Shown: positions 11,492 to 20,395 of the stretch, one piece after another | Layout of the letters: each line of letters starts with the position of its first letter | Numbering within the stretch: position 1 is the stretch's first letter | Assembly: GCF_015291665.1 (NCBI RefSeq) | Contig: NZ_CP030048.1 | Location: forward strand, 2,914,001 to 2,978,000 | Length of the DNA: 64,000 nucleotides | DNA from: Bradyrhizobium sp. CCBAU 53338 | Lineage (GTDB): Bacteria > Pseudomonadota > Alphaproteobacteria > Rhizobiales > Xanthobacteraceae | Reading direction: 5' to 3' | Position numbers and translations under genes: made by a program | Notes under the pieces: generated by a model | Databases searched by the model: none | What the model saw: only the letters and a program-made list of their open reading frames with translations | What the model was told of the DNA's origin: nothing

Positions 11492-11685
11492 GGTTTCACG
11501 CCTTTTCGATCAAACTGCCGCGCGCGGCACTTTGTCGTGCCTTTGTCCTGATGGGATCAGGGATATAGTGCCTGAAGGCGTGACGTAGAAGGCCGTTCAC
11601 GCTAAGTTTGGCCTCGCCGGCAAGGGGACCCCCGGCAAGCGATTCGAGGCCGAGGCCGAAAGCCGACACAAGGAGCAAGACCCGA

Positions 11686-11922
11686 ATGCCCATGGACGCC
11701 CACGATATCGAGGCGATGATCAAGGCAGCGATCCCCGATGCCGAGGTGACCATCCGTGACCTCGCCGGCGATGGCGACCACTATGCTGCGACCGTGATCT
11801 CGGAATCCTTCCGCGGCAAATCCCGCGTCCAGCAGCACCAGATCGTCTATCGGTCCCTCCAGGGCCAGATGGGCGGCGTGCTGCATGCGCTGGCGCTGCA
11901 AACCGGCGTACCAAGTCCTTGA
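11686..11922 (+). CDS. bolA: BolA-family protein (IbaG-like)
   Basis: A 78-residue BolA-fold protein that typically pairs with a CGFS monothiol glutaredoxin to bind a [2Fe-2S] cluster in iron-sulfur trafficking. The pattern PDAEVTIRDLAGDGDHYAATVIS followed by FRGKSRVQQHQIVYRSL is typical; the His in VQQHQ is the conserved ligand candidate. The start at MPMDAHD is chosen because AAGGAG lies about 10 bases upstream; the longer frame beginning at 11608 has no such site. Its expected partner grxD is 3.8 kb downstream, beyond ltrA and the egt genes. Confidence 0.93.
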   Translation: MPMDAHDIEAMIKAAIPDAEVTIRDLAGDGDHYAATVISESFRGKSRVQQHQIVYRSLQGQMGGVLHALALQTGVPSP

Positions 11923-11961
11923 ACAGGTTGCACCTGACCTGATCGCGCGCAGGGGACGCTG

Positions 11962-13155
11962 ATGGCTGCGGACAATCCGCGCGGCGCGATGTTTCGCGTC
12001 ATCGTGCCGAACCAGCCCAGCCGCGTCACCAATGCCGAGCTGTTCTTCGACCTCGTCTTCGTCTTCGCCGTCACCCAGATCTCGCACACGCTGCTGCACC
12101 ACTTCACGCCGCTCGGGGCGGTCGAAGTCACGCTGCTGTTCCTGGCGGTGTGGTGGGTGTGGGTCTACACCGCCTGGGTCACCAACTGGCTCAATCCCGA
12201 GCTGACGCCGGTCCGCATCCTGATCTTCCTGATGATGCTGGGCGGCCTCGTGCTGTCGACCACGATCCCTGCTGCCTTCGACGGCCGCGGCCTGTGGTTT
12301 GCGATCGCCTATGCGGCCATGCAGGTCGGACGCACCGCGTTCTGGCTGTTCGCGACCCCGCACCATCGCACCGCCGTGAGGCACAACGCGATCCGCATCC
12401 TGGTCTGGCTCTGCGGCTCCGCGATCTTCTGGATCCTCGGCGGTCTCGCCCATGGCGAGGAGAGGCTGTGGTTCTGGATCGTCGCCCTCGCGATCGAATA
12501 TGTCTCGCCCGCGGTGCGCTTCTGGGTGCCGAAGTTGGGTTTCTCGTCGGTCGAGGCCTGGGCCGTCGAGGGCGGCCACATGGCCGAGCGCTGCGCCGGC
12601 TTCATCATCATCGCGCTGGGCGAGGCCGTCGTCGTCAACGGCGCGACCTTTGCCGAACTGGACTGGACCGCGGACAACATCCTGGCCTTCGTCGCGGCCC
12701 TGGTCGGCAGTATCGCGATGTGGTGGGTCTATTTCCACAAGGGCGCCGAGGCCGGCTCCGAGCGGATCTCGAAATCGGCTGAATCCGGCCGTCTGGCGCG
12801 GCTCGCCTACACCTACCTGCACATGCCGATCGTCGCCGGCATCATCCTGACCGCGGTCTCGGACGAGCTGGTGCTGAAGCACCCCTCGGGACATTCCGAC
12901 GTCCGCACCATCGTCAGCACGATCGGCGGTCCCATGGTGTTCCTGGTCGGCACCATCCTGTTCAAGCACTCGATCCGCGGCTTCCTCCAGCTTTCCCACG
13001 GCATCGGAATCATCCTGCTGCTGGCGCTGTGGTGGTTCGCCGCCGATCTCTCGCCACTCTGGCTGTCGGTTGCCACGAGCGTGATCATGATCGTCGTCGC
13101 GGTGTGGGAATCGGTGTCGCTGGGATCGAAGCGGCAGGAGGCCGAGGAGCGTTGA
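11962..13155 (+). CDS. ltrA: Low temperature requirement A (LtrA) family membrane protein
   Basis: A 397-residue polytopic membrane protein of the LtrA family, named for a Listeria mutant unable to grow in the cold; the molecular role is unknown. The family hallmark is VTNAELFFDLVFVFAVTQIS near residue 24. About ten hydrophobic segments follow, with HMAERCAGFIIIALGEAV near residue 200. The ATG at 11962 follows AGGGGA by about 7 bases. It starts 39 bases after bolA and may be co-transcribed with it. Confidence 0.88.
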   Translation: MAADNPRGAMFRVIVPNQPSRVTNAELFFDLVFVFAVTQISHTLLHHFTPLGAVEVTLLFLAVWWVWVYTAWVTNWLNPELTPVRILIFLMMLGGLVLSTTIPAAFDGRGLWFAIAYAAMQVGRTAFWLFATPHHRTAVRHNAIRILVWLCGSAIFWILGGLAHGEERLWFWIVALAIEYVSPAVRFWVPKLGFSSVEAWAVEGGHMAERCAGFIIIALGEAVVVNGATFAELDWTADNILAFVAALVGSIAMWWVYFHKGAEAGSERISKSAESGRLARLAYTYLHMPIVAGIILTAVSDELVLKHPSGHSDVRTIVSTIGGPMVFLVGTILFKHSIRGFLQLSHGIGIILLLALWWFAADLSPLWLSVATSVIMIVVAVWESVSLGSKRQEAEER

Positions 13156-13168
13156 GGCGCCGGAGCGA

Positions 13169-14140
13169 TTACTCCGCCGCCTCCAGCGCGTGCACCGAGA
13201 ACATCTTGGCTGCGTCCGTCCAGCTCTCGCGCACGCGCCAGCCGGCGCCTTGCGCCAGCGCGGCGAAGCGCTCGAGGCTGTATTTGTAGCTGTTCTCGGT
13301 GTGGATACTCTCGCCGGGCCGGAACGAGAAGCTGGTGCCGAGCAGGCGCACGGTCTGGCTCTTCCGGCTGATCAGGTGCATCTCGATTCGGTGACGGTCG
13401 TGATTGTAGATCGCGCCATGGGTGAAGGCGGAGAGGTCGAAATTGCCGCCGAGCTCGCGGTTGATCCGCACAAGCACATTGAGGTTGAACCGCGCGGTGA
13501 CGCCGGCCGCGTCATTGTAGGCGGCGTGGAGCAGGCGCTCCTCTTTCTCGAGGTCGGCGCCGACGATCATCTGCGCGCCGTTGCCCAGGATCTGGCGGGC
13601 ACTCTTGAGGAAGGCCTGTGCCTCGTGCGGCTCGAAATTGCCGATGGTCGAGCCCGGGAAGAAGCCGACCTTGGGCATCGATGCGACCGCTTTCGGCAGT
13701 TCGAACGGCGTGGTGAAGTCGGCGGCCACCGGATAGATGCCGAGCGACGGGAAATCGCGTTTCAGGCCATTGGCCTGCGCTTGCAGGAAGTCACCGGAGA
13801 TGTCGACCGGGACATAGGCCGCGAACTTGGACTGGTTCAGCAGCAGGCGGACCTTCGTGGTCGCGCCGGCGCCGAACTCGACCAGTGCGGCGTTCTCGGG
13901 AATGATTTTTGCGATCTCGCTGCCGCGCTCCCTCAGGATCGCGAGCTCGGTGCGCGTCGGATAGTATTCCGGAAGGCGCGTGATCGCTTCGAACAATTCC
14001 GATCCGGTCGCGTCATAGAAATATTTCGGCGACAGTTTTTTCGGCTGCTGCGAGAGGTCCTCGATCGCCTCGCGGGCGAAGGCAGTGGTCTGCTCGTCGG
14101 GGAGATGGGCTTCGGCCAAAGCGCTGGCGTGCACATTCAT
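13169..14140 (-). CDS. egtD: L-histidine N(alpha)-methyltransferase EgtD
   Basis: Methylates histidine three times with SAM to give hercynine, the first step of ergothioneine synthesis. The 323-residue length is typical. Family motifs are KYFYDATGSELFE (39-51), PEYYPTRTE (57-65) and the SAM-binding EFGAGATTK (88-96). An AGGAGAG lies 5 bases before the ATG at 14140. Upstream on the same strand is egtB, 60 bases away, so the two form an egtB-egtD operon. egtA, egtC and egtE are not in the window. Confidence 0.95.
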   Translation of the reverse strand: MNVHASALAEAHLPDEQTTAFAREAIEDLSQQPKKLSPKYFYDATGSELFEAITRLPEYYPTRTELAILRERGSEIAKIIPENAALVEFGAGATTKVRLLLNQSKFAAYVPVDISGDFLQAQANGLKRDFPSLGIYPVAADFTTPFELPKAVASMPKVGFFPGSTIGNFEPHEAQAFLKSARQILGNGAQMIVGADLEKEERLLHAAYNDAAGVTARFNLNVLVRINRELGGNFDLSAFTHGAIYNHDRHRIEMHLISRKSQTVRLLGTSFSFRPGESIHTENSYKYSLERFAALAQGAGWRVRESWTDAAKMFSVHALEAAE

Positions 14141-14200
14141 GATACTCTCCTGAACGCGCTGTCCGGCGCGTATTTGTCGTCGGATGAGACTTCAAGGACT

Positions 14201-15448
14201 TCAGAGGTAGTCAGCCAGCCGCAACCCGGTGAATTGCCAGCGGTGGTGCGGATAGAAGAAGTTGCGATATGTGACGCGGCTGTGACCCTCAGGCGTCGCC
14301 AGCGAGGAGCCGCGCAGCACCAGCTGGTTGACCATGAACTTGCCATTGTACTCGCCGAGCGCGCCTTCGACGGCGCGGTAGCCGGGGTAGGGGGAATACG
14401 ACGACCGCGTCCACTGCCAGACGATGCCGAAAGCGTCGTTGAGCTGCTTGGTGCGGGCCGCGACTTCCCATTCCATTTCGGTCGGCAGATGCTTTCCGGA
14501 CCAGCGCGCGAATGCATCGGCCTCGTAATAGCTGACGTGACAGACCGGCGCGTCAGGATCGACCGGCTCGAGGCCGGCCAGCGTCATCACCTGCCATCCG
14601 CCATCAACCTCGCGCCAATGCCCCGGCGCCTGCCAGTCTTCCTTGCTGGCCGCGGCGAAGCCGTCCATCAGCCACAGCGTCGCACGCCGGTAGCCGCCGT
14701 CGCGCATGAAGGCGAGCCATTCGCCATTGGTGACGAGATTGCGCGCGACCTTCACGGGGCTGACGAGCGCGCGGTGTGCCGGCTTCTCGTTGTCGAAATG
14801 AAAGGTGTCGTCGACATGACCGACGGTGTGGATGCCTTCGTTGAGCGTCAGCCAGTCATCGCCCGAGCGCGTGGCGGGTGGAAAGCGCCAGTCCGCATCG
14901 TAAGCGGGATAGACCGGACTCTGCGCGAAGGCGTGCAGGATGTCGGTGAACATCAATTCCTGATGCTGCTGCTCGTGGTTCAGCCCGACCTCGACGAGTG
15001 GCGCCACCTCACGGAGCTTGTCCTCGCCGGCCTCGCGAAAGAATTTGACGACCGCCGCATCGACATAGTTGCGATAGGCGCCGACCTCGTCGGCGCTGGG
15101 CCGGGTGATGTCACCGCGATGATTGCGGGCATGGCGGGGGCCTGCGCTGACGTAATAGGAATTGAACAGGAAGGCGAAGTCGGGGTGGAAAGGCCGGTAG
15201 CCTGGGACGTGCTCGCCGAGCAGAAACTGTTCCCAGAACCAGGTGGTATGGGCCCGGTGCCATTTCGCCGGGCTCGCGTCCGGCATGGACTGAATCTGCT
15301 GGTCCTCGGGAGAGAGCGGCGCGGCCCGGCGCTCGGTCTCGGTGCGGACGGCGAGAAAACTGCTCTCCAGCCCCTGCGCGAGACCGGCTGGGGCGGCCGA
15401 TTGTGACGAAAGCGGCGGACTGGCCGTAGCGGAGGCTTGTTTCGTCAC
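14201..15448 (-). CDS. egtB: Hercynine sulfoxide synthase EgtB (ergothioneine biosynthesis)
   Basis: Non-heme iron enzyme that couples hercynine to a cysteine or gamma-glutamylcysteine thiol with O2. The N-terminal DinB-like half holds the iron ligands: WHRAH at 63-67 and the HX3HXE motif H158-EQQ-H162-Q-E164. The C-terminal half is the formylglycine-generating/SUMF-like domain, seen in LPTEMEWEVAAR and LVLRGSSLATPEGHSRVTYR. A GTG start at 15448 is chosen because GGAG lies 6 bases upstream; this gives 415 residues. A longer frame starting at a TTG (15505) lacks a ribosome site. Absence of egtA/egtC nearby leaves open which thiol donor is used. Confidence 0.94.
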   Translation of the reverse strand: MTKQASATASPPLSSQSAAPAGLAQGLESSFLAVRTETERRAAPLSPEDQQIQSMPDASPAKWHRAHTTWFWEQFLLGEHVPGYRPFHPDFAFLFNSYYVSAGPRHARNHRGDITRPSADEVGAYRNYVDAAVVKFFREAGEDKLREVAPLVEVGLNHEQQHQELMFTDILHAFAQSPVYPAYDADWRFPPATRSGDDWLTLNEGIHTVGHVDDTFHFDNEKPAHRALVSPVKVARNLVTNGEWLAFMRDGGYRRATLWLMDGFAAASKEDWQAPGHWREVDGGWQVMTLAGLEPVDPDAPVCHVSYYEADAFARWSGKHLPTEMEWEVAARTKQLNDAFGIVWQWTRSSYSPYPGYRAVEGALGEYNGKFMVNQLVLRGSSLATPEGHSRVTYRNFFYPHHRWQFTGLRLADYL

Positions 15449-15740
15449 GTTTTTCTCCAGACAGGACAAGAGAACGTTGTTGGCGTGCCCCGGTTCCAAA
15501 ACCAAGGTTCGTCCTAGATAGGCGCTCCGTTACGGTATGAAAGTCCTCCCCGGCGATGATATTCGTGCCATCATGCAATGGTGACGAGGCCGCCCAGGCC
15601 CGATGTCCAGGGGCCGTTCGCCGCCATTTTACTTTGGATGCACAACGGTTTGGGCTACATATATAGGTAGGTATCGGGTTAGATCGGCTGAGCCGGCCCG
15701 AGGAAAATGTTGAGGGCTCGAGCCCCAGAAGGACACGGAT
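15449..15740. promoter_or_regulatory. Divergent promoter region between egtB and grxD
   Basis: 292 bases without a gene. It holds the start signals for the minus-strand egtBD operon and the plus-strand grxD. An AT-rich patch (TACATATATAGGTAGG, about 15656-15671), about 70-85 bases upstream of grxD, is the best -10-like region. No -35 box at a standard spacing could be fixed by eye. Confidence 0.4.
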
Positions 15741-16067
15741 ATGAGCATCGCGGAATTCATCGACAACGAAGTGAAGTCGAACGACGTGGTTCTGTTCATG
15801 AAGGGTACGCCGCAATTTCCGCAGTGCGGTTTCTCCGGCCAGGTCGTCCAGATCCTCGACCACGTCGGCGTCGGCTACAAGGGCCTCAACGTGCTCGAAT
15901 CTGCCGAACTGCGCAACGGCATCAAGGAATATTCGAACTGGCCGACCATCCCCCAGCTCTACGTGAAGGGTGAGTTCATCGGCGGCTGCGACATCGTCCG
16001 GGAGATGTTCCAGGCCGGCGAATTGCAGCAGCTCTTCTCCGAGAAGGGCGTCGTCGTCGCGGCCTGA
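15741..16067 (+). CDS. grxD: Monothiol glutaredoxin (Grx4/GrxD type)
   Basis: A 108-residue CGFS-type glutaredoxin that carries [2Fe-2S] clusters and partners BolA proteins. The active-site Cys29 is in PQCGFSG, and the glutathione-binding segments [11 protein letters not shown] and GGCDIV are intact. The start [10 protein letters not shown] fits the family. A macro-domain gene begins 3 bases after its stop, so the two are surely one transcript. Confidence 0.96.
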   Translation: MSIAEFIDNEVKSNDVVLFMKGTPQFPQCGFSGQVVQILDHVGVGYKGLNVLESAELRNGIKEYSNWPTIPQLYVKGEFIGGCDIVREMFQAGELQQLFSEKGVVVAA

Positions 16068-16070
16068 TCC

Positions 16071-16622
16071 GTGGCGGTGCTGACGCGCCGGATCGGCGGC
16101 GCGGAGCTCGACGTCATCATTGCTGACATCACCACGCTGAGCGTTGATGCCATCGTCAACGCCGCCAATTCATCGCTTCTTGGTGGAGGCGGCGTCGATG
16201 GTGCGATCCACGACGCTGCCGGTCCCGAGCTGCTTGCCGAATGTCGGACGCTCGGTGGATGCCCGACCGGTGATGCCAGGATCACCAAGGGTTACCGTTT
16301 GCCCGCGCGCCATGTGATCCACGCTGTTGGCCCCGTCTGGCATGGCGGCAGCCGTGGTGAGGCCGAGGCGCTCGGTTCCTGCTATCGCCGCGCGCTCGAG
16401 CTCTCCCAGGCCAATGAGCTGACCTCGCTGGCATTCTCCGCGATCTCGACTGGCGTGTATCGCTTCCCGGCGGATCAGGCCGCCAGGGTTGCGGTCCATA
16501 CGACCATCGAGGCCCTGCCGACGGCTCCCTCGGTCAACCGTGTCATATTTTGCTGTTTCTCTGAGGCGAGCGCCGCCCTTCACACCGACGTTTTGGCGCG
16601 ATACGGCAGCCCTTGTGCCTGA
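16071..16622 (+). CDS. Macro-domain protein (O-acetyl-ADP-ribose deacetylase type)
   Basis: A 183-residue single macro domain of the MacroD/YmdB class, which removes acetyl or ADP-ribosyl groups from ADP-ribose derivatives. Diagnostic pieces are ADITTLSVDAIVNAANSSLL near 20, GGGGVDGAIHDAAGP near 41 and the substrate-loop stretch SISTGVYRFP around residue 126. The start codon is GTG, 3 bases after the grxD stop. Pairing an ADP-ribose hydrolase with an iron-sulfur glutaredoxin may reflect shared redox or NAD stress, but that is inference. Confidence 0.92.
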   Translation: MAVLTRRIGGAELDVIIADITTLSVDAIVNAANSSLLGGGGVDGAIHDAAGPELLAECRTLGGCPTGDARITKGYRLPARHVIHAVGPVWHGGSRGEAEALGSCYRRALELSQANELTSLAFSAISTGVYRFPADQAARVAVHTTIEALPTAPSVNRVIFCCFSEASAALHTDVLARYGSPCA

Positions 16623-16667
16623 CAGCGCGCTCATTACACTCCGCCAGCCATGTTCCGGGGAGGGGAT

Positions 16668-17954
16668 ATGATTTTAAGTATTGGACTACGAGCGTTGGTT
16701 TGCGGTGCCCTTGTCTCGTTTGGCGCGATGTCGATCGCGCACGCGGAGGGCACCTACGAGATTCCGGCCGGGGCGCATTTCAATCAGGAGAAGCTCGGCA
16801 AGATCAGCGAGTTCTTCAAGAACGAGGTTGCGACCGGCAAGATCGCCGGCGCGACCGTGCTGATCAAGCAGCACGGCAAGCCGGTCTATCACGAGGCCTT
16901 CGGCGTGCAGGACGTGGTCAGCAAGGCTCCCATCACCGACAAGACGATCTTCCGCCTGTTCTCGATGAGCAAGGCGATCACCTCGGTGGTCGCGATGAAA
17001 ATGCTCGAGGACGGCAAGTTCAAGTTGGATGATCCCGTCTCCAAGTACATCCCGTCCTTCGCCAATGTGAAGGTCGGCGTCGAGAAGAAGGCCGAAGACG
17101 GCACCAAGACGCTCGAGCTGGTGCCGCCGAACCGGCCGATGACGGTGAAGGATCTGATGACCCACACCTCGGGCATCACCTACGGCTTCTATGGCGACAG
17201 CCTGGTTCGCCAAGCCTATCGCGCCGCCAACATCTATGCCGGCGATTTCGACCTTGCCGAGTTCGCCGAGCGCATCGCAAAGCTGCCGCTGCACAATCAG
17301 CCGGGGGCGCTCTGGCAATACGGCCATTCCACCGACATCCTGGCGCGCGTGATGGAAGTCGCGGGAGGCAAGTCGCTGCTCGATATCGAGCGGGACTTGC
17401 TGCTCGGGCCGCTCGGCATGGTCGATACCGGCTTCCTGGTCACAGACCCCGCGAAGCAGAAGCTGCTGGCCCAGCCGGTGCCGAACGACAGTGATTTCCG
17501 GGTTGGCCGTATCAACGATCCGACGGTCGTCAAGAAGATCCAGTTCGCAAGCGGCGGCATGGTGACGACCATGGCCGATTACGAGCGCTTCGCGCAGATG
17601 CTGCTCAACGGCGGCTCTTTCGACGGCAAGACCATTCTCAAGCCCGAGACGTTCAAGCTGATGACGACCGACCAGATCGGCCCGGGCTCCGGCGTTGAAC
17701 GCGACTATTTCTACTTCCCCGGCGACGGCTTCGGTTTCGGCCTTGGCCTCGCGATCCGCACCGATCCCGGCAACGCAAAGCCGCCGCCGCCCGGCGATCT
17801 CGGGGAATTGAAGTGGGACGGTGCATCCGGCTGCTATTTCGTGATCGATCCCAAGCAGGACATGTTCTTTGTGCTACTGGAGCAGACTCCGAGCGAGCGG
17901 CAGCGCATCCAGCGGACACTGAAGCAACTGGTCTATGAAGCCATGGAGAACTGA
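16668..17954 (+). CDS. Secreted serine hydrolase, beta-lactamase class C/esterase family (copy 1)
   Basis: A 428-residue exported protein. The start at 16668 is preceded by GGAGGGG and gives a clean signal peptide MILSIGLRALVCGALVSFGAMSIAHA with probable cleavage after AHA. The catalytic SxxK is SMSK in RLFSMSKAITSV near residue 95, and a Tyr-containing YGHS motif lies near 218. The family includes class C beta-lactamases, D-aminopeptidases and EstB esterases; the function is more likely esterase or peptidase than antibiotic resistance. A close paralogue starts one base after its stop. Confidence 0.87.
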   Translation: MILSIGLRALVCGALVSFGAMSIAHAEGTYEIPAGAHFNQEKLGKISEFFKNEVATGKIAGATVLIKQHGKPVYHEAFGVQDVVSKAPITDKTIFRLFSMSKAITSVVAMKMLEDGKFKLDDPVSKYIPSFANVKVGVEKKAEDGTKTLELVPPNRPMTVKDLMTHTSGITYGFYGDSLVRQAYRAANIYAGDFDLAEFAERIAKLPLHNQPGALWQYGHSTDILARVMEVAGGKSLLDIERDLLLGPLGMVDTGFLVTDPAKQKLLAQPVPNDSDFRVGRINDPTVVKKIQFASGGMVTTMADYERFAQMLLNGGSFDGKTILKPETFKLMTTDQIGPGSGVERDYFYFPGDGFGFGLGLAIRTDPGNAKPPPPGDLGELKWDGASGCYFVIDPKQDMFFVLLEQTPSERQRIQRTLKQLVYEAMEN

Positions 17955-17955
17955 T

Positions 17956-19218
17956 ATGCGCGAGCGCCGCGGGCTGGTCGCGGCGCTCGTCCTTTTGTTC
18001 GGCGTCGTTGGTGCACAAGCGGGCTCCGAGGGCCGCGCGCACAGTTTCACGCCGGAGGGCCTCGCCAAAGTCTCCGACTACGTCAGGAACGAGATCGCGA
18101 CCGGCAAGATTCCGGGTGCGATCCTCTTGCTCCAGCAGCACGGCAAGCCGGTCTATAACGAGAATTTCGGCGTCCGCGACGTCGCGACAGAGATATCGAT
18201 GAGCGCCGACACGATCTTCCGGCTCTATTCGATGTCGAAGCCGGTCACTTCTGTTCTGGCGATGATGCTGGTCGAGGAGGGCAGGCTCGCGATCAGCGAT
18301 CCCGTCTCGAAGTACATCCCGGCCTTTGCCGACATGAAGGTTGGCGTCGAGAAGAGGGCCGAGGACAACAGGATCTCGCTGGAGCTGGAGCCGCTCAAAC
18401 GTCCGGTGACGATCGAGGATCTGATGCGCCAGACCGCCGGACTCCCCTACGGCTACTATGGCGGGGACCTGGTGAACAAGCTCTATGCCGACGCCGGTCT
18501 GTTCGACAACAAGGCTTTGACCAATGCGGAGCTGGTCGCGAAGATCACAACGCTGCCGCTCGCCGAGCAGCCCGGCACGATCTGGGACTACGGCCTCTCT
18601 TTCGACGTGCTCGGTCGCATCATCGAGGTGATATCGGGGAAATCGCTGTTCGAGTTCGCGAAGGAGCGCCTGTTCGATCCACTCGGGATGAAGGACACGG
18701 CGTTCTACGTCGCCGATCCCGCCAAGTGGCCGCGTATCGCCGAGCCGATGCCGGAGGATCGCGTGCTCAGCCCGATGGCGAAGGTTCGCGATATCAGGAA
18801 ACCGCTGCGATGGGAGTCCGGCGGCGGCGGCCTGGTCGGCACCGTCGGCGACTATGCGCACTTCTCGCAGATGCTGCTCAACGGCGGCAGTTACGAAGGC
18901 CGACGCTACCTCAAGCCGGAAACCATCGCCTTGATGGCGTCGGATCACGTCGGTCCCGAAACCCACGTCGAGCGCGACAAGAACTTTTATCCGGGCGAGA
19001 CCAGCGGCTACGGCCTCGGCTTTGCCGTGCGCACGTCGGTGCGGCCGGGCACGTCGCGGCCGCTTGGCGAATATCGCTGGGACGGCGTCGGCGGCACCTT
19101 TTTCTTCATCGATCCCGAAGACGATCTGTTCGGAATCTTCATGGTGCAGACACCGTCGCAGCGCGGCCGGATTCAACTCGGGCTGAAGACGCTGATCTAT
19201 CAGGCGATGGCGCGGTAG
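17956..19218 (+). CDS. Secreted serine hydrolase, beta-lactamase class C/esterase family (copy 2)
   Basis: Tandem paralogue of the preceding gene, 420 residues from the ATG at 17956. Its ribosome site GGAG is inside the 3' end of copy 1, so the two are translationally linked. The signal peptide is about 22-24 residues with a cut near GAQA. The SxxK motif SMSK occurs in RLYSMSKPVTSVLAM near residue 95, YGLSFDVLG supplies the Tyr motif, and WDGVGGTFFF is the C-terminal block. Long shared stretches such as LMVSDPVSKYIP-like segments show a recent duplication. The substrate is unknown. Confidence 0.86.
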   Translation: MRERRGLVAALVLLFGVVGAQAGSEGRAHSFTPEGLAKVSDYVRNEIATGKIPGAILLLQQHGKPVYNENFGVRDVATEISMSADTIFRLYSMSKPVTSVLAMMLVEEGRLAISDPVSKYIPAFADMKVGVEKRAEDNRISLELEPLKRPVTIEDLMRQTAGLPYGYYGGDLVNKLYADAGLFDNKALTNAELVAKITTLPLAEQPGTIWDYGLSFDVLGRIIEVISGKSLFEFAKERLFDPLGMKDTAFYVADPAKWPRIAEPMPEDRVLSPMAKVRDIRKPLRWESGGGGLVGTVGDYAHFSQMLLNGGSYEGRRYLKPETIALMASDHVGPETHVERDKNFYPGETSGYGLGFAVRTSVRPGTSRPLGEYRWDGVGGTFFFIDPEDDLFGIFMVQTPSQRGRIQLGLKTLIYQAMAR

Positions 19219-19238
19219 ACTCTCGTTTCGACGCGTTT

Positions 19239-20306
19239 TTACGCCCCGCGCACGATCTCTCTGACATATCCGATCGTTTCCTCGACCTGGTTCGCATTGA
19301 CGTCGAGATGGGTGCAGGCGCGGATGCGGCCGTCCATCATCGCGAGCGTCACGCCGCGCTGGCGGAGTGCTGCAACCATCTTGTCGCCGGTGATGCCGGC
19401 GCCATCGGGTTTGAAGAACACGAGGTTGGTCTCGGGCTCCTGCACCTCGATGCCAGCGATCTGCGACAGGCCGCGCGCGAGCGCGCGCGCGTTGGCGTGG
19501 TCGTCGGCAAGGCGCTCGACGTGATGGTCGAGCGCATAGATGCAGGCGGCCGCGCAGATGCCGGCCTGCCGCATCGAGCCGCCGAGGCGCTGCTTCCACT
19601 GCCAGACCGCGTCGATGAAGGCGCGCGTGCCGGCAAGCACGCCGCCGATCGGCGCGCCCAGGCCCTTGGAGAAGTCGATCCAGGCCGAATCCCATCCCGC
19701 CGTCATGTCGCGCGGGGAAATGCCGCTTGCCACAGTGGCGTTCAGCAGGCGTGCGCCGTCCATGTGGGTGACGAGGCCGTGTTGTTTGGCGATCGCGACG
19801 ATCTCGTCGAGCGCGGCCTTCTTCCAGATCGTGCCGCCGCCGATATTGGCGGTCTGCTCGACGCTGACGACCGTCTGCGGCGGCTGATAGCGCGTGCGCG
19901 GATGCAGAGCTTTCCGGAACGTCTCCGGCGTGAACTGGCCGTCGGGGCCCTCGAGCTGCGTGACCTGGAAGCCGCCGATCGCAGCGTGCGCGCCGCCTTC
20001 GCGGGCGATGATGTGCGCGGTCTCGTGCGCGAGGATCTCGTCGCCGGGGCGGCAATGCACCAGCGTCGCGGTGACGTTGCACATCGTGCCCGAAGGCATG
20101 TAGACCGCGGCTTCCTTGCCCATCAGCTCGGCGACGCGTTCGCACAGCGCATTCACGGTCGGATCGTCGCCGACCTGCTCGTCACCCACTTCGGCCCGCG
20201 CCATCGCCTCGCGCATCGCAGGCGTCGGCTTGGTCTGCGTGTCCGAGAGCAGATTGATGCGCACCGGCGGCGCCTTGGGGTCAACAGGGGGAGGGGTGTA
20301 GAGCAT
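19239..20306 (-). CDS. ltaE: Low-specificity L-threonine aldolase
   Basis: PLP enzyme of aspartate aminotransferase fold type I that splits threonine or allo-threonine into glycine and acetaldehyde. The PLP lysine is Lys214 in [21 protein letters not shown] (181-190) and [15 protein letters not shown] near 17 are family landmarks. The ATG at 20306 has GAGGAG 7 bases upstream; the frame extends five codons further to a TTG without such a site. At 355 residues it is full length. It is convergent with the serine hydrolases and lies downstream of rpsD, separated by a terminator. Confidence 0.92.
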   Translation of the reverse strand: MLYTPPPVDPKAPPVRINLLSDTQTKPTPAMREAMARAEVGDEQVGDDPTVNALCERVAELMGKEAAVYMPSGTMCNVTATLVHCRPGDEILAHETAHIIAREGGAHAAIGGFQVTQLEGPDGQFTPETFRKALHPRTRYQPPQTVVSVEQTANIGGGTIWKKAALDEIVAIAKQHGLVTHMDGARLLNATVASGISPRDMTAGWDSAWIDFSKGLGAPIGGVLAGTRAFIDAVWQWKQRLGGSMRQAGICAAACIYALDHHVERLADDHANARALARGLSQIAGIEVQEPETNLVFFKPDGAGITGDKMVAALRQRGVTLAMMDGRIRACTHLDVNANQVEETIGYVREIVRGA

Positions 20307-20354
20307 TCGTCGGCTCCTCAAAGCAGTGCGGCCACTGAATTGTGGCTCTTAAAC

Positions 20355-20383
20355 AAAAAGGCCCCGGCGAACCGGGGCCTTTC
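20355..20383 (-). terminator. Rho-independent terminator of rpsD
   Basis: On the minus strand an 8-10 base GC stem (AAGGCCCCGG paired with CCGGGGCC) with a TTCG tetraloop is followed by a run of T. It lies 12 bases past the rpsD stop. The 18-base core is identical to the terminator after the branched-chain amino acid binding protein at 45.36 kb. Confidence 0.9.
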
Positions 20384-20395
20384 GATATTCAGATC

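Noticed and set aside
13190..15406. 738-codon plus-strand frame opposite egtD and egtB
   Set aside because: Shadow of the two ergothioneine genes, which have firm motifs and ribosome sites.
16668..19218. Antibiotic-resistance beta-lactamase call for the tandem hydrolases
   Set aside because: Only the general SxxK fold is visible; the KTG-like motif and length fit esterase or peptidase relatives as well, so resistance is not claimed.
17653..20145. 830-codon open frame on the minus strand opposite the serine hydrolases and ltaE
   Set aside because: Arg-rich shadow of three well-supported genes; no ribosome site or motif.
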